From NCBI RefSeq assembly GCF_001530125.1, contig NZ_LDUG01000048.1:1933-65932 (forward strand): a DNA stretch of 64,000 nt. Direction: 5' to 3'. Under the pieces are notes generated by a model. That model worked only from the letters and a program-made list of their open reading frames with translations. It was not told the DNA's origin and ran no database searches. This document shows positions 28,344 to 40,321 of this stretch, piece by piece. Position numbers and translations under genes: made by a program. Within the stretch, counting starts at the first letter, position 1; each line of letters begins with the position of its first letter. Source of the stretch: Thiobacillus denitrificans. GTDB taxonomy: Bacteria > Pseudomonadota > Gammaproteobacteria > Burkholderiales > Thiobacillaceae.

Positions 28344-28478
28344 GGAAACACTGATTAATTCGATATAACCGTCATTGCGAGCGAAGCGCGGCAATCCAGC
28401 GCATTGATTAAGCAGGCATTTCTGGATTGCCGCGTCGCTTCGCTCCTCGCAAAGACGGATTAATCAGCGTCTCCTTAG
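28338..28478. repeat. REP/MITE-like inverted repeat, family A, copy 2
   Basis: The outer arms CCTTAGGGAAACACTGATTAAT and ATTAATCAGCGTCTCCTTAGG pair with few mismatches; the inner core repeats copy 1 (CGTCATTGCGAGCGAAGCG ... GCTTCGCTCCTCGCAAAGACG). It starts inside the last codons of folD. Three GGGTCAG heptamers follow at about 28479-28500. The arms resemble the ends of IS-derived miniature elements, though no transposase is present. Confidence 0.85.
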
Positions 28479-28564
28479 GGGTCAGGGGTCAGGGGTCAGG
28501 CTCGTAGGGTGCGCCGCGCGCACCCTACTGAACAGCCTCGCGTGTCCTAAATGCACAACCCGGG

Positions 28565-29323
28565 TTAAATCTGGTGCAGCGCCCGTAGATAGGCCACATC
28601 GACGAAGGGCTGGCCGAGATCGGGGCCGGCCAGCACCCGGTTGGGTACGCCAGATTCACCGAGATCGGACAGCACGACCGCTGCGCCGGTGAAGTCGTGG
28701 TCCAGCGTGTAGTCGTTGACCGTCACCAGCGTTTTCAGGCCGGCGCCCAGGCTCGCGCGCAGGCCGTTCTCCGAATCCTCGAACGCCAGGCAGTCGGCGG
28801 GTTGCAGTTCCATTTTTTCCAGTGTGAAATGGTAGATGTCGGGCGCGGGTTTCTTGACTGGCACGATGTCGCCTGCCGCGATGACTTCGAACCATTCCTG
28901 GGTGCCTGAGCCGAGGCTGTGTTCCAGCAGCACGGTGACGTTCTCCGGGGTGGTGGTGGTGGCGATCGCCAGCCGCAGTCCGGCGGCGCGTGCCTCGACC
29001 AGCAGCCGCTTGACCCCGGGGCGCATGGGGATGCCGCCGCGCGCGGCGAGCGTCGCGTAGTGCCGGGTCTTGGCCTGGTGGAGATCCGCCACCAGTTCGT
29101 CGAAATGGGCCGGTTTTCTATAGTCCGGCCGATAGTGGTCGATATAGTGCTTGATCCGTTCCTTGCCGCCGGTCACGGCAAGCAGTTTGCCATAGAGGGT
29201 GACGTCCCAGTGCCAATCGAGACCGGCGTCGGCAAAGGCTTGATTGAAAGCGGGCCGGTGGCCGTCGCGCTCGGTGTCGGCCAGGGTGCCGTCAACGTCG
29301 AAGAGTAGGGCGTGTAGTGTCAT
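28565..29323 (-). CDS. cbbY: HAD-superfamily phosphatase, CbbY-like
   Basis: 252 residues. HAD motif I is FDVDGTLADTE (nucleophile Asp9 and Asp11), followed by a helical cap with WDVTLYGKLLAVTGGKERIKHY, which is characteristic of CbbY. Motif II is IATTTT, motif III the Lys in PVKKPAPDIY, and motif IV FEDSENGLRAS. CbbY removes the inhibitor xylulose-1,5-bisphosphate in Calvin-cycle bacteria, so this supports an autotrophic host. No other cbb genes are near, so a related HAD phosphatase role stays possible. Confidence 0.82.
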   Translation of the reverse strand: MTLHALLFDVDGTLADTERDGHRPAFNQAFADAGLDWHWDVTLYGKLLAVTGGKERIKHYIDHYRPDYRKPAHFDELVADLHQAKTRHYATLAARGGIPMRPGVKRLLVEARAAGLRLAIATTTTPENVTVLLEHSLGSGTQEWFEVIAAGDIVPVKKPAPDIYHFTLEKMELQPADCLAFEDSENGLRASLGAGLKTLVTVNDYTLDHDFTGAAVVLSDLGESGVPNRVLAGPDLGQPFVDVAYLRALHQI

Positions 29324-29404
29324 GTGGGTTGCGATAGTTAAGCGATTCTGATATTAAGTCAGGTTGGGCCAGGCCCGGATTACACTAACTTCAAAGAGAA
29401 CAAG

Positions 29405-29824
29405 ATGGCTGAAACTTTGATGCGCTTTGAGCCTTACAAGGCAAAAAAAGGCGAAGAATACATGAATGCAAAACAGCTCGGGCATTTTCGAAAAATGCTC
29501 GAAGCCTGGAAAGCCGAGTTGTCTCAGGACATCGACAGCACCCGGCATTCCATGCAGGACGAGCAGACGGTGTTTGCCGACCCCAATGACCGCGCCACCC
29601 AGGAGTCGGACATGGCACTCGAGCTGCGCAACCGCGATCGCGAGCGCAAGCTGATCAAGAAAATCGGCGAGACCATCGCCAAGATCGACGGCGGCGATTA
29701 CGGCTATTGCGAAGCGTGCGGTATCGAAATCGGGTTGGATCGCCTGCAGGCGCGTCCGACTGCAACACTGTGCATCGACTGCAAGACGCTCGAGGAAATC
29801 CGCGAACGTCAGGTCGCCAAATGA
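29405..29824 (+). CDS. dksA: RNA polymerase-binding transcription factor DksA
   Basis: A 139-residue protein matching DksA throughout. FEPYKAKKGEEYMN precedes the coiled coil, whose tip has the key acidic residues (FADPNDRATQE). The C4 zinc finger is GYCEACGIEIG ... LCIDCKTLEEIRE. DksA enters the RNA polymerase secondary channel and, with ppGpp, represses rRNA and activates amino-acid promoters. The start at 29405 is chosen because the residues before MNAKQL align with E. coli DksA. Confidence 0.95.
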   Translation: MAETLMRFEPYKAKKGEEYMNAKQLGHFRKMLEAWKAELSQDIDSTRHSMQDEQTVFADPNDRATQESDMALELRNRDRERKLIKKIGETIAKIDGGDYGYCEACGIEIGLDRLQARPTATLCIDCKTLEEIRERQVAK

Positions 29825-29895
29825 ACATGGCACGTCAGGTCTTCAAATAAGCCAGCCCAGTCAGCTTGCCCATTCAGCCCACCCGCAAAGCGCAC

Positions 29896-30339
29896 ATGAC
29901 CGACACCAGCGAATTTGACCGTAGTTTCAATGGATTGCTTTACAGCGTGATGCGCTGGGATCAGCTGACGGCATTCTGGCAAAAGGTCGATGCCGGGGCA
30001 GGCTGGTATCTCTATGCGGTCGGTCAGCAGGTGCCGCAAGAATCTTCTGCTGCCGACAAGGTGCAACAGTTCACGCGCGAACTGGATGAACTGCTGCGGC
30101 GTGAGCATCATGAGGATTACTGCGCGATTGTTTACGCCGACAACCTCGATGCGCCCAGCTTCATCAAGATCTACGACCCCAATCATCTCGGCAGTTCGTG
30201 CGGTTCAAGTTCGGCGAAGTCGTCGGTGTTGCCGGGTTGGGTGATGAGCCAAACGCCACCGTGTGAGCTCGAAATTGGCGGCGTGGTGACCGGCCAGCGC
30301 AAGCGCTGGTGGCAGGCGTTTCTGGGTGAAACGACCTGA
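29896..30339 (+). CDS. Conserved hypothetical protein
   Basis: 147 residues from ATG 29896 (MTDTSEFDRSFN); the frame also opens at 29866. It has no signal peptide or membrane segment. Visible are SVMRWDQLTAFWQKVDAGAGWYLYAVGQ and FTRELDELLRREHHEDYCAIVYADNLDAPSFIKIYDPNHLGSSCG, with a tail PPCELEIGG. The pattern recalls small soluble betaproteobacterial proteins that I know only as hypothetical. It follows dksA by 71 bases and ends before a bidirectional terminator. Confidence 0.75.
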   Translation: MTDTSEFDRSFNGLLYSVMRWDQLTAFWQKVDAGAGWYLYAVGQQVPQESSAADKVQQFTRELDELLRREHHEDYCAIVYADNLDAPSFIKIYDPNHLGSSCGSSSAKSSVLPGWVMSQTPPCELEIGGVVTGQRKRWWQAFLGETT

Positions 30340-30362
30340 TTTCAGAGCCGGCTGGGCAAATA

Positions 30363-30391
30363 AAAAACGCGCCGTGTGGCGCGTTTTTTAT
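30363..30391. terminator. Bidirectional terminator between the hypothetical gene and pnp
   Basis: AAAAAACGCGCC-GTGT-GGCGCGTTTTTT, a perfect stem with A and T runs on both sides. It serves the converging genes at 29896 (+) and pnp (-). Confidence 0.93.
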
Positions 30392-30424
30392 TTGAAGCCG
30401 CCGCGCCGGACGGCGCGGCGTTGC

Positions 30425-32554
30425 TTAGCTGGCCTCTTCTTCGTCGCCGGGGATAACGGGAGCGGGCGCAGGCGCTTCCAGCAGGGCCTTCATCGACAAC
30501 CGCAGGCGGCCTTTCTCGTCGGCTTCCAGAATCATCACCTTCACGACCTGGCCTTCTTTCAGGTAGTCGCCGATGGCGTTGACGCGCTCATGGGCGATTT
30601 GCGAGATGTGCAGCAGGCCGTCGCGGCCCGGCAGCACGTTGATGATCGCGCCGAAGTCCAGCAGCTTGATGACCGGGCCTTCGTAGACCTTGCCAACTTC
30701 GACTTCGGCGGTAATTTCCTCGATGCGCTTCTTGGCGAGTTCGCCGGCTTCCATGCTGGTGCAGGCGATTTTCACGCTGCCGTCTTCCTGAATGTCGATC
30801 TGGGTGCCGGTTTCCTCGGTCAGCGCGCGGATGACAGCGCCGCCCTTGCCGATGACGTCGCGGATTTTTTCCGGGTTGATCTTCATCGCGATGATGCGTG
30901 GCGCATAGGCTGACATTTCATGGCTGTCGGAGACCGACGCCTTCATGATGCCGAGGATGTGCAGGCGGCCTTCCTTGGCCTGCGTCAACGCGGCATGCAT
31001 GATTTCCTGGGTGATGCCGTTGATCTTGATGTCCATCTGCAGCGCGGTCACACCCTTTTCGGTGCCCGCCACCTTGAAGTCCATGTCGCCCAGGTGATCC
31101 TCGTCGCCGAGGATGTCGGTCAGCACGGCGAAGCGGTTGCCTTCCTTGATCAGGCCCATGGCGATGCCGGCGACGTGCGCTTTCAGCGGCGCGCCGGCGT
31201 CCATCAGCGACAGGCAGCCGCCGCACACCGATGCCATCGACGACGAGCCGTTGGATTCGGTGACTTCGGAGACCACGCGCATGGTGTAGCCGAACTCTTC
31301 CTTGGAGGGCAGCACCGCCAGCAGCGCGCGCTTGGCCAGTCGCCCGTGGCCGACTTCGCGGCGCTTGGGCGCGCCGATGCGGCCGGTTTCGCCGGTGGCG
31401 TAGGGCGGCATGTTGTATTGCAGCATGAAGCGGTCGGAGTAGGTGCCTTCGAGCGCGTCGATGGTCTGCTCGTCGCGTCCGGTGCCGAGCGTGGTGACCA
31501 CCAGCGCCTGGGTTTCGCCGCGGGTGAACAGGGCGGAGCCGTGGGCACGCGGCAGTACGCCGGTACGGATGGTGATCGGGCGCACGGTGCGGGTGTCGCG
31601 GCCGTCGATGCGCGGCTGGCCGGACAGGATGCGGTTACGCACCACGCTGGCTTCCACGCGGTGGAAGGCGTCCTTGACGTGGTTCTGCGCAACCGTGTCC
31701 ATGTCGGCACGGATGAGCTCGGCGAAGGCCTTGCTGCGGACTTCGTCGATGGCGGTCATGCGCGCCTGTTTCTGCTTGATGTTGTAGGCCTGCTGCAGGC
31801 CATCCTCGGCAATGGCTTTGAGGCGTTCCACCATCGCGGTGTCTTCGGCGACCGGCTGCCAGTCCCAGGCGTCGGCGCCGGCTTCGTCGGTCAGTTCGTT
31901 GATGGCGTTGATCGCGGCCTGCAGCTGCTGGTGGCCGAACATGACCGCGCCCAGCATGATGTCTTCGGGCAGTTCCATCGCTTCGGATTCGACCATCAGT
32001 ACGGCGGCTTCAGTGCCGGCGACGACCAGATTCAGTGCCGAATCTTTCAGCTCGGAGTTGGCCGGGTTCAGCACGTATTCGCCGTTGATGAAACCGACGC
32101 GCGCCGCGCCCACCGGGCCGTCGAACGGCAGGCCGGACAGCGACAGCGCGGCCGAGGCGCCAATCAGCGCGGGGATGTCGGCGCTGATTTCGGGGTTGGA
32201 CGACATCACCGTGGCGATGATCTGCACTTCGTTGAAGAAGCCTTCGGGGAAGAGCGGGCGGATGGGACGGTCGATCAGGCGGCAAATCAGCGTTTCGCCT
32301 TCTGACATCCGGCTTTCGCGCTTGAGGAAGCCGCCGGGGATGCGTCCGGCAGCGTAGGTTTTTTCCTGGTAATCGACGGTCAGCGGGAAGAAATCCTGAC
32401 CGGGCTTGACTTCGTTCTTGGCGACCACGGTGACCAGCACCACGGTGTCGTCCATGTTGACGATGACAGCGCCGGAGGCCTGGCGGGCGATTTCGCCGGT
32501 TTCAAGTGTGACCAGATGGCGGCCATAGGTAAACGTTTTCTTGATAGCGCTCAT
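30425..32554 (-). CDS. pnp: Polyribonucleotide nucleotidyltransferase (PNPase)
   Basis: 709 residues from ATG 32554, with the AAAGGAACTCGT ribosome binding site. Two RNase PH domains are joined by a helical linker; the catalytic Asp residues lie in [21 protein letters not shown] near residue 487. A KH domain ([20 protein letters not shown]) and an S1 domain ([34 protein letters not shown]) follow. It degrades RNA 3' to 5' by phosphorolysis and is part of the degradosome in many bacteria. It is the last gene of the rimP-to-pnp operon. Confidence 0.97.
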   Translation of the reverse strand: MSAIKKTFTYGRHLVTLETGEIARQASGAVIVNMDDTVVLVTVVAKNEVKPGQDFFPLTVDYQEKTYAAGRIPGGFLKRESRMSEGETLICRLIDRPIRPLFPEGFFNEVQIIATVMSSNPEISADIPALIGASAALSLSGLPFDGPVGAARVGFINGEYVLNPANSELKDSALNLVVAGTEAAVLMVESEAMELPEDIMLGAVMFGHQQLQAAINAINELTDEAGADAWDWQPVAEDTAMVERLKAIAEDGLQQAYNIKQKQARMTAIDEVRSKAFAELIRADMDTVAQNHVKDAFHRVEASVVRNRILSGQPRIDGRDTRTVRPITIRTGVLPRAHGSALFTRGETQALVVTTLGTGRDEQTIDALEGTYSDRFMLQYNMPPYATGETGRIGAPKRREVGHGRLAKRALLAVLPSKEEFGYTMRVVSEVTESNGSSSMASVCGGCLSLMDAGAPLKAHVAGIAMGLIKEGNRFAVLTDILGDEDHLGDMDFKVAGTEKGVTALQMDIKINGITQEIMHAALTQAKEGRLHILGIMKASVSDSHEMSAYAPRIIAMKINPEKIRDVIGKGGAVIRALTEETGTQIDIQEDGSVKIACTSMEAGELAKKRIEEITAEVEVGKVYEGPVIKLLDFGAIINVLPGRDGLLHISQIAHERVNAIGDYLKEGQVVKVMILEADEKGRLRLSMKALLEAPAPAPVIPGDEEEAS

Positions 32555-32573
32555 ACGAGTTCCTTTCAAAAGC

Positions 32574-32606
32574 AAAAACGCCCCGCATGGGCGGGGCGTG
32601 AAAAAT
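32574..32606 (-). terminator. Hairpin between rpsO and pnp
   Basis: On the minus strand CGCCCCGCCCATGCGGGGCG is followed by TTTTTG. As in E. coli, where a terminator lies between rpsO and pnp, it should lower read-through into pnp. Confidence 0.85.
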
Positions 32607-32694
32607 TCAGGGGACGACACGCCCCATCCACAGTTCCGATACAGCCAGTGCCGATACAGCCGGGTGCTGGGTCATCACAGGGGTCTTGCCGGAC

Positions 32695-32964
32695 TTACTT
32701 GCGCAGACCGAGGCGTTCGATCAGGGTCTTGTAGCCTTGGAGGTGGGTGCGCTTCAGGTAGTCCAGCAGCTTGCGGCGGCGGCTCACCATCTTCAGCAGA
32801 CCACGACGCGAGTGGTGATCCTTCATGTTGGCCTTGAAGTGGCCGGTCAGGTCGTTGATGCGGGCCGTCAGCAGGGCAACCTGCACTTCGGGCGAGCCGG
32901 TGTCGGCGGCGGCGCGTTGGTAATTCTGGACGATTTCAGCTTTTTGAGCGACGGTAACAGCCAT
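32695..32964 (-). CDS. rpsO: 30S ribosomal protein S15
   Basis: 89 residues, the standard S15 length. [39 protein letters not shown] is the family signature, which binds the 16S rRNA central domain. A good AGAAGGAGTACACC site precedes the ATG. Confidence 0.98.
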   Translation of the reverse strand: MAVTVAQKAEIVQNYQRAAADTGSPEVQVALLTARINDLTGHFKANMKDHHSRRGLLKMVSRRRKLLDYLKRTHLQGYKTLIERLGLRK

Positions 32965-33052
32965 GGTGTACTCCTTCTAAATCGCGTGGCCTGCGGCTGA
33001 GCGGGACACGTTCTGGGAAACCGGCGATTTTACGCCGAATGGGGGGGGTAAC

Positions 33053-33949
33053 TCAAGCTTGTTGGGTGGCAATCAGGCGGCGCGGAAGCAGCTGGCCGGC
33101 ATCGGCATCGGCCAGACCGATGAAAACATGGGCGGCGGTGTAAATGCGTGTCAGCCCTTGAAGTTCGGTCAGGTGCGGCACGCTGCGGCCCTGGCACAGG
33201 GCCGCAGCGTCGGCGTCGTCAAGCTGGATGGCGGGCAGATGGGCTACGAGGCAGTCTGCGGGCAGCAGCAGGGCGTGGCGCTGGCTGGCCTCGAGCGCTT
33301 CAAGGACGGTGAGCGTGTGCGCCTGGCCCAGTGTGAACCCGCCAGCCGTCGTGCGCGTCAGCGCGGTGAGGTGGGCGCCGCAGCCGAGCACGGCGCCGAT
33401 GTCCTGCGCCAGGGTGCGGATGTAGGTGCCGGCGCTGCATTGCACGTCGAGCACCACGCGGGGCGGATCGCATTCGATGAGCTCAAGTGCGCGGATCGTC
33501 ACCTTGCGCGGCGGGCGGTCGATTTCGATGCCGGCGCGGGCGTATTCGTAGAGTGGGCGTCCCTGGTGCTTGAGCGCCGAATGCATGGGCGGGATCTGCT
33601 CGATTTCGCCTGTGAAGCGGGGCAGCACGGCGCTGATGTCGGCACGGCTGACAGTGACCTCGCGGGTGCTGAGAACCTCGCCTTCCGGGTCGCCCGTGGT
33701 CGTGGTGACGCCGAGTTGCAGTACGGCACGATAGTGCTTGTCGGCCTCGAGCAGGTAGGCGGAAAACTTGGTGGCCTCGCCGAAGCACAAGGGCAGCAGG
33801 CCGTCGGCGAAAGGGTCGAGGGTGCCGGTGTGGCCTGCCTTTTTAGCATTGAGCAGCCACTTGGCTTTTTGCAGCGCGGCGTTGGAGGTGATGCCGACCG
33901 GCTTGTTCAGCAGCAGCACGCCATCGATCGGCTGGCGGGGAGGCTTCAC
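33053..33949 (-). CDS. truB: tRNA pseudouridine(55) synthase
   Basis: 298 residues. The catalytic Asp is in GHTGTLDPFADGLLPLC near residue 43, with the following KFSAYLLEADKHYRA and CSAGTYIRTLAQDIGAVLGCGAHLT blocks typical of TruB. It makes pseudouridine 55 in the T-loop of elongator tRNAs. The ATG overlaps the rbfA stop (ATGA). Confidence 0.97.
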   Translation of the reverse strand: MKPPRQPIDGVLLLNKPVGITSNAALQKAKWLLNAKKAGHTGTLDPFADGLLPLCFGEATKFSAYLLEADKHYRAVLQLGVTTTTGDPEGEVLSTREVTVSRADISAVLPRFTGEIEQIPPMHSALKHQGRPLYEYARAGIEIDRPPRKVTIRALELIECDPPRVVLDVQCSAGTYIRTLAQDIGAVLGCGAHLTALTRTTAGGFTLGQAHTLTVLEALEASQRHALLLPADCLVAHLPAIQLDDADAAALCQGRSVPHLTELQGLTRIYTAAHVFIGLADADAGQLLPRRLIATQQA

Positions 33950-34319
33950 TCGTCTTTGGGGTGTTTGGCGTCTTCGGCGACGGCCGCTTCGATCAGCTGG
34001 CTGAGCTCAATACCGCGTTCAACCGAGCGGTCGTAGACGAAGCTGAGTTTGGGCACTACGCGCAGCTGCATGCGGCGCGACAATTGCGTACGCAGAAAGC
34101 CGCTGGCACGTTGCAGGCCCAGCAGACAGGCGGAATGCTCGGCTTCGCCACCCAGCGTGGTGAAGTAGACCTTGGCAAACTCCATGTCGCGGTTGACCTC
34201 CACCTCCGTGATGGTCAGCATGCCGACGCGCGGATCCTTCACTTCCTGCCGGATCAACTCCGGCAGTTCGCGCTGAATCTGGTCGGCGACCCGACGGGCG
34301 CGTGGGAAATCCTTTGGCA

Positions 34320-34320
<1 letters not shown>
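33946..34320 (-). CDS. rbfA: 30S ribosome-binding factor RbfA
   Basis: 124 residues with the KH-type fold. RVADQIQRELPELIRQEVKDPRVGMLTITEVEVNRDMEFAKVYFT is the family core. RbfA matures the 5' end of 16S rRNA and binds the 30S subunit. The start codon overlaps the infB stop by one base and the stop overlaps truB, so the block is translationally coupled. Confidence 0.96.
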
Positions 34321-37142
<2,822 letters not shown>

Positions 37143-37151
37143 GCAGTCCTC

Positions 37152-38633
37152 TTAGCCTTGGGCGAACCAGGGCGCGCGTGCGGCCATGATCAATTGTTTG
37201 GCGCGTTCGGCATCCATGGCGGATATTTCAGTCAGTTCATCGACTGCCAGTTCCGCCAGGTCCTCGGTGGTGTGGATGCCTTTGCTGGCAAGCGTGCGTG
37301 CGGTTTCTGCGTCCATGCCTTCGAGCGACAGCAGGTCGCCGGCGGAGGCCTCGACCTGTTCTTCGCCGACGATGGCTGCGGTCAGCAATGCGTTACGGGC
37401 ACGGTTGCGCAATTCGTTGACCAGGTCTTCGTCGAACGCCTCGATCTCGAGCATTTCGTTCAACGGGACGTAGGCGACTTCTTCCAGCGTGGAGAAGCCT
37501 TCGTCGACCAGAATCTGGGCGACTTCCGCGTCCACGTCGAGATTCTCGACGAAGAGCGCGAGGGTCTTGCCGCTTTCGCTCGACTGCCTCTCTTCTGCCG
37601 CTTCGCGCGACATGATGTTGAGTTCCCAGCCGGTCAGCTCGGACGCCAGTCGCACGTTTTGGCCGCCGCGGCCGATGGCCATGGCCAACTGTTCCTCGTC
37701 CACCACCACGTCCATGCTGTGCTTGTCTTCGTCCACCACGATGGAGCTGACTTCGGCGGGCGCCAGCGCATTGATGACGTACTGCGCGGGGTCGGCCGAC
37801 CAGTGGATGATGTCGACGCGCTCGCCTGCCAGCTCGTTGGTCACCGAGGTGACGCGCGAACCGCGCATGCCGATGCAGGTGCCGATCGGATCGATGCGCG
37901 GATCGTGCGACACTACCGCAATCTTGGCGCGCAGGCCGGGGTCGCGGGCGGCTGCCTTGACTTCAAGCAGGCCTTCCTCGATTTCCGGCACTTCGAGCTC
38001 GAACAGTTTCATGATGAATTCGGGTGCGGTGCGCGACAGCACCACCTGCGGGCCGCGGGCGCCGCGGTCGATGCGCAGCAGGTAGGCGCGGACGCGGTCG
38101 CCGACGCGCAGGTTTTCGCGCGGGATCATCTGGTCGCGGTGCAGGAAGCCTTCGATGCGGCCCGATTCGATGACGGCGTTGCCGCGGTCGATGCGTTTGA
38201 CCACGCCGTTGACAAGGTGTTCCTTGCGGTCGAGGAAGTCGCTGATGATCTGCTCGCGCTCGGCGTCGCGGATCTTTTGCAGGATGACCTGCTTGGCCGC
38301 CTGCGCGCCGATGCGGCCGAACTCGATATTTTCCAGCGGCTCTTCGATGTAGTCGCCGATTTCGATGTCGGGGTGCTTGTCCTGGGCGTCGATCAGCAGG
38401 ATCTGGTGACCCTCGGATTCGAGGTCGGCCTCGGACACGACCTGCCAGCGGCGGAAGGATTCGTATTCGCCGGTTTCGCGGTCGATCGACACGCGCACGT
38501 CGGCCTCTTCCTTGAAGCGTTTTTTGGTGGCGGAGGCGAGCGCCTGCTCGAGTGCTTCGAACACCACCTCTTGGCCCACGTTCTTTTCGCGCGCCAGCGC
38601 ATCGGCCAGCATTAACAATTCACGACTCATCAT
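37152..38633 (-). CDS. nusA: Transcription termination/antitermination protein NusA
   Basis: 493 residues, typical length. The N-terminal RNAP-binding domain ([26 protein letters not shown]) is followed by S1 ([25 protein letters not shown]), two KH domains ([33 protein letters not shown]) and two C-terminal acidic helix-hairpin repeats ([31 protein letters not shown]). The stop is 9 bases from infB. Confidence 0.98.
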   Translation of the reverse strand: MMSRELLMLADALAREKNVGQEVVFEALEQALASATKKRFKEEADVRVSIDRETGEYESFRRWQVVSEADLESEGHQILLIDAQDKHPDIEIGDYIEEPLENIEFGRIGAQAAKQVILQKIRDAEREQIISDFLDRKEHLVNGVVKRIDRGNAVIESGRIEGFLHRDQMIPRENLRVGDRVRAYLLRIDRGARGPQVVLSRTAPEFIMKLFELEVPEIEEGLLEVKAAARDPGLRAKIAVVSHDPRIDPIGTCIGMRGSRVTSVTNELAGERVDIIHWSADPAQYVINALAPAEVSSIVVDEDKHSMDVVVDEEQLAMAIGRGGQNVRLASELTGWELNIMSREAAEERQSSESGKTLALFVENLDVDAEVAQILVDEGFSTLEEVAYVPLNEMLEIEAFDEDLVNELRNRARNALLTAAIVGEEQVEASAGDLLSLEGMDAETARTLASKGIHTTEDLAELAVDELTEISAMDAERAKQLIMAARAPWFAQG

Positions 38634-38647
38634 TCCCTCCAGCTTGC

Positions 38648-39076
38648 CTAAACCTTGGGGTTCAGGCGGGCAGCGTCCACATTCCTTAAATCGACCGACA
38701 CTTCCGTGCCATCGACGATCAATTTCACCACGTTTTCTTCCAGACCGACCAGCTGACCGCCGAGGCGTCGTCGGTTGTCCATCGGCACCCGCAGCTTGAG
38801 CATGACCTGCTCGCCGGCGAAGCGCACATAGTCCTGCGGCCTGACCAGCGGCCGGTCGATGCCGGGCGAGGACACTTCCAGCCTGTCGTAGTCGATGTTC
38901 TCGACGGCAAACAGGTGGCTCAGGTGATTGCTCACCTTGGCGCAGTCTTCAATCGTGATGCCGCCCGGCTTGTCGATGAAAATCCGCAACAGCCCGCGCC
39001 CGGCGCGCTCCAGCGTCACCAGCTCGTAGCCGAGTTCGGTGAGTACAGGCTCCAGGCGGGCGGGTAAATCCATCAT
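38648..39076 (-). CDS. rimP: Ribosome maturation factor RimP
   Basis: 142 residues, near the family length. The N-terminal domain has [36 protein letters not shown], and the C-terminal SH3-like domain has [28 protein letters not shown]. It is needed for 30S assembly. It is the first gene of the operon; the promoter should lie in 39077-39193, together with the short palindrome GGGCAAACTGCCC. Confidence 0.96.
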   Translation of the reverse strand: MMDLPARLEPVLTELGYELVTLERAGRGLLRIFIDKPGGITIEDCAKVSNHLSHLFAVENIDYDRLEVSSPGIDRPLVRPQDYVRFAGEQVMLKLRVPMDNRRRLGGQLVGLEENVVKLIVDGTEVSVDLRNVDAARLNPKV

Positions 39077-39193
39077 CGAAAATCCATCGTTGTGTCGCGG
39101 CGCAACACAAATAAAAAATGGGCAAACTGCCCATTGTGTTAGTAATCAAGCGCCGGAATTATACCACTCGGGCCGACGGACTGAAAGATAAGA

Positions 39194-39280
39194 TGGTGCC
39201 CGGAACCGGAATCGAACCGGTACGCCATCGCTGGCGAGGGATTTTAAGTCCCTTGTGTCTACCAATTTCACCATCCGGGC
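39194..39280 (-). tRNA. tRNA-Leu (TAA)
   Basis: 87 bases with a long variable arm, acceptor GCCCGGA/TCCGGGC, anticodon TAA in the loop CTTAAAA, T-loop GGTTCGATTCC and encoded CCA. Last in the Gly-Cys-Leu tRNA series downstream of pgsA. Confidence 0.96.
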
Positions 39281-39294
39281 GAAGCGGACAGCTA

Positions 39295-39455
39295 GCCCGG
39301 ATGTTTCATGAATTCACGCGCCCGCGCTGGTTTTTTGCCTGACATGAAAGATTTGCTCGGTCGGTCGTATGAATAACTACGATGCTCCTTCCCAAAACTT
39401 CCCTGTCAATCAAAATCCTGCGCGATCATCACGCGAATTCATGAAACATCCGGGC
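39295..39455. repeat. MITE-like element between tRNA-Leu and tRNA-Cys
   Basis: A perfect 21-base inverted repeat, beginning GCCCGGATGTTTCATGAATT at the left and ending in its complement at 39455, bounds 161 bases. The arms would continue (ACGCG) if one 2-base difference is allowed. The interior (39316-39434) is AT-richer than the flanks and codes for nothing I can see. It splits the usually compact tRNA series. Confidence 0.88.
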
Positions 39456-39466
39456 TGACCCGAATC

Positions 39467-39540
39467 TGGAGGCGCGAGCCGGAGTCGAACCGACCTACAC
39501 GGATTTGCAATCCGGTGCATAACCGCTTTGCTATCGCGCC
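39467..39540 (-). tRNA. tRNA-Cys (GCA)
   Basis: 74 bases, acceptor GGCGCGA/TCGCGCC, U at the discriminator position as required for Cys, anticodon GCA in ATTGCAAAT, T-loop GGTTCGACTCC, encoded CCA. Confidence 0.96.
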
Positions 39541-39610
39541 ATTGCGGTAAACCACTGTAAACGAAAAGGGGAAAACATCCGGTCTAAACCATCTGTTTTC
39601 CCCAGAATGC

Positions 39611-39686
39611 TGGAGCGGGAAAGGAGGCTCGAACTCCCGACCTCAACCTTGGCAAGGTTGCGCTCTACCAGCTGAGCTATTCCCGC
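39611..39686 (-). tRNA. tRNA-Gly (GCC)
   Basis: 76 bases, acceptor GCGGGAA/TTCCCGC, anticodon GCC in TTGCCAA, T-loop AGTTCGAGCC, encoded CCA. It lies 49 bases downstream of pgsA. Confidence 0.96.
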
Positions 39687-39735
39687 GTTGAAGGCTGCGC
39701 ATTATGGGGATTTCGCTTTTTGCTGTCAACAATTT

Positions 39736-40305
39736 TCACGAAGTTTTTTGCAGCGCGCGTGTTGCCATGACAAGGTAATACGCCATCGACACCAGGGTGA
39801 GCAGCGCGGCGACCCAGATCAGCAGCGTGCCGATGTCTGCGATGGGCAGGCCAGCGACCGGGTCGAAATACAGCAGTAGCACGATGGCGATCATCTGCGC
39901 CGTGGTTTTCAGCTTGCCGACGAAGGATACGGTGACGCTGGCAGATTTGCCGGCCATCGCCATCCATTCGCGCAAGGCCGAGATGGTGATTTCGCGACCG
40001 ATGATGATGAGCGCGATGAGTGGTGCCACGCGGCCGAGGTCGATCAGCACGATCAGCGCGGCGGCGACCATCAGTTTGTCAGCCACCGGGTCGAGAAAGG
40101 CGCCGAAGGCCGAGGTCTGGCCGAGCGCGCGCGCCAGATAGCCGTCGAGCCAGTCGGTCAGTGCTGCCACCCCGAAAAATGCCGCGGCTAGCAGATTGGC
40201 TTCATGCGGCGTGACCCAGTCGTCGGGCAGGTAGAACACCCCCACCATCAGCGGAATGAAAAGGATGCGCAGCCAGGTGAGCAGGTTGGGGAGGTTGAGG
40301 GGCAT
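39736..40305 (-). CDS. pgsA: CDP-diacylglycerol-glycerol-3-phosphate 3-phosphatidyltransferase
   Basis: 189 residues, a polytopic inner-membrane enzyme that makes phosphatidylglycerol phosphate. The CDP-alcohol phosphotransferase motif D-G-x2-A-R-x8-G-x3-D-x3-D is present as DGYLARALGQTSAFGAFLDPVADK, near residues 54-77. Several membrane helices (LIVLIDLGRVAPLIALIII; ADIGTLLIWVAALLTLV) follow. The start is 16 bases downstream of the uvrC stop, so both share an operon with the tRNAs. Confidence 0.96.
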   Translation of the reverse strand: MPLNLPNLLTWLRILFIPLMVGVFYLPDDWVTPHEANLLAAAFFGVAALTDWLDGYLARALGQTSAFGAFLDPVADKLMVAAALIVLIDLGRVAPLIALIIIGREITISALREWMAMAGKSASVTVSFVGKLKTTAQMIAIVLLLYFDPVAGLPIADIGTLLIWVAALLTLVSMAYYLVMATRALQKTS

Positions 40306-40321
40306 TATTAATGGCGGGCGA

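Noticed and set aside
28371-28467. Possible CRISPR or tRNA-like structure
   Set aside because: Only two inverted arms, no regularly spaced direct repeats; it fits repeat family A.
28478-28500. Three GGGTCAG heptamers as a regulatory array
   Set aside because: Too short and next to a repeat element; could arise by slippage.
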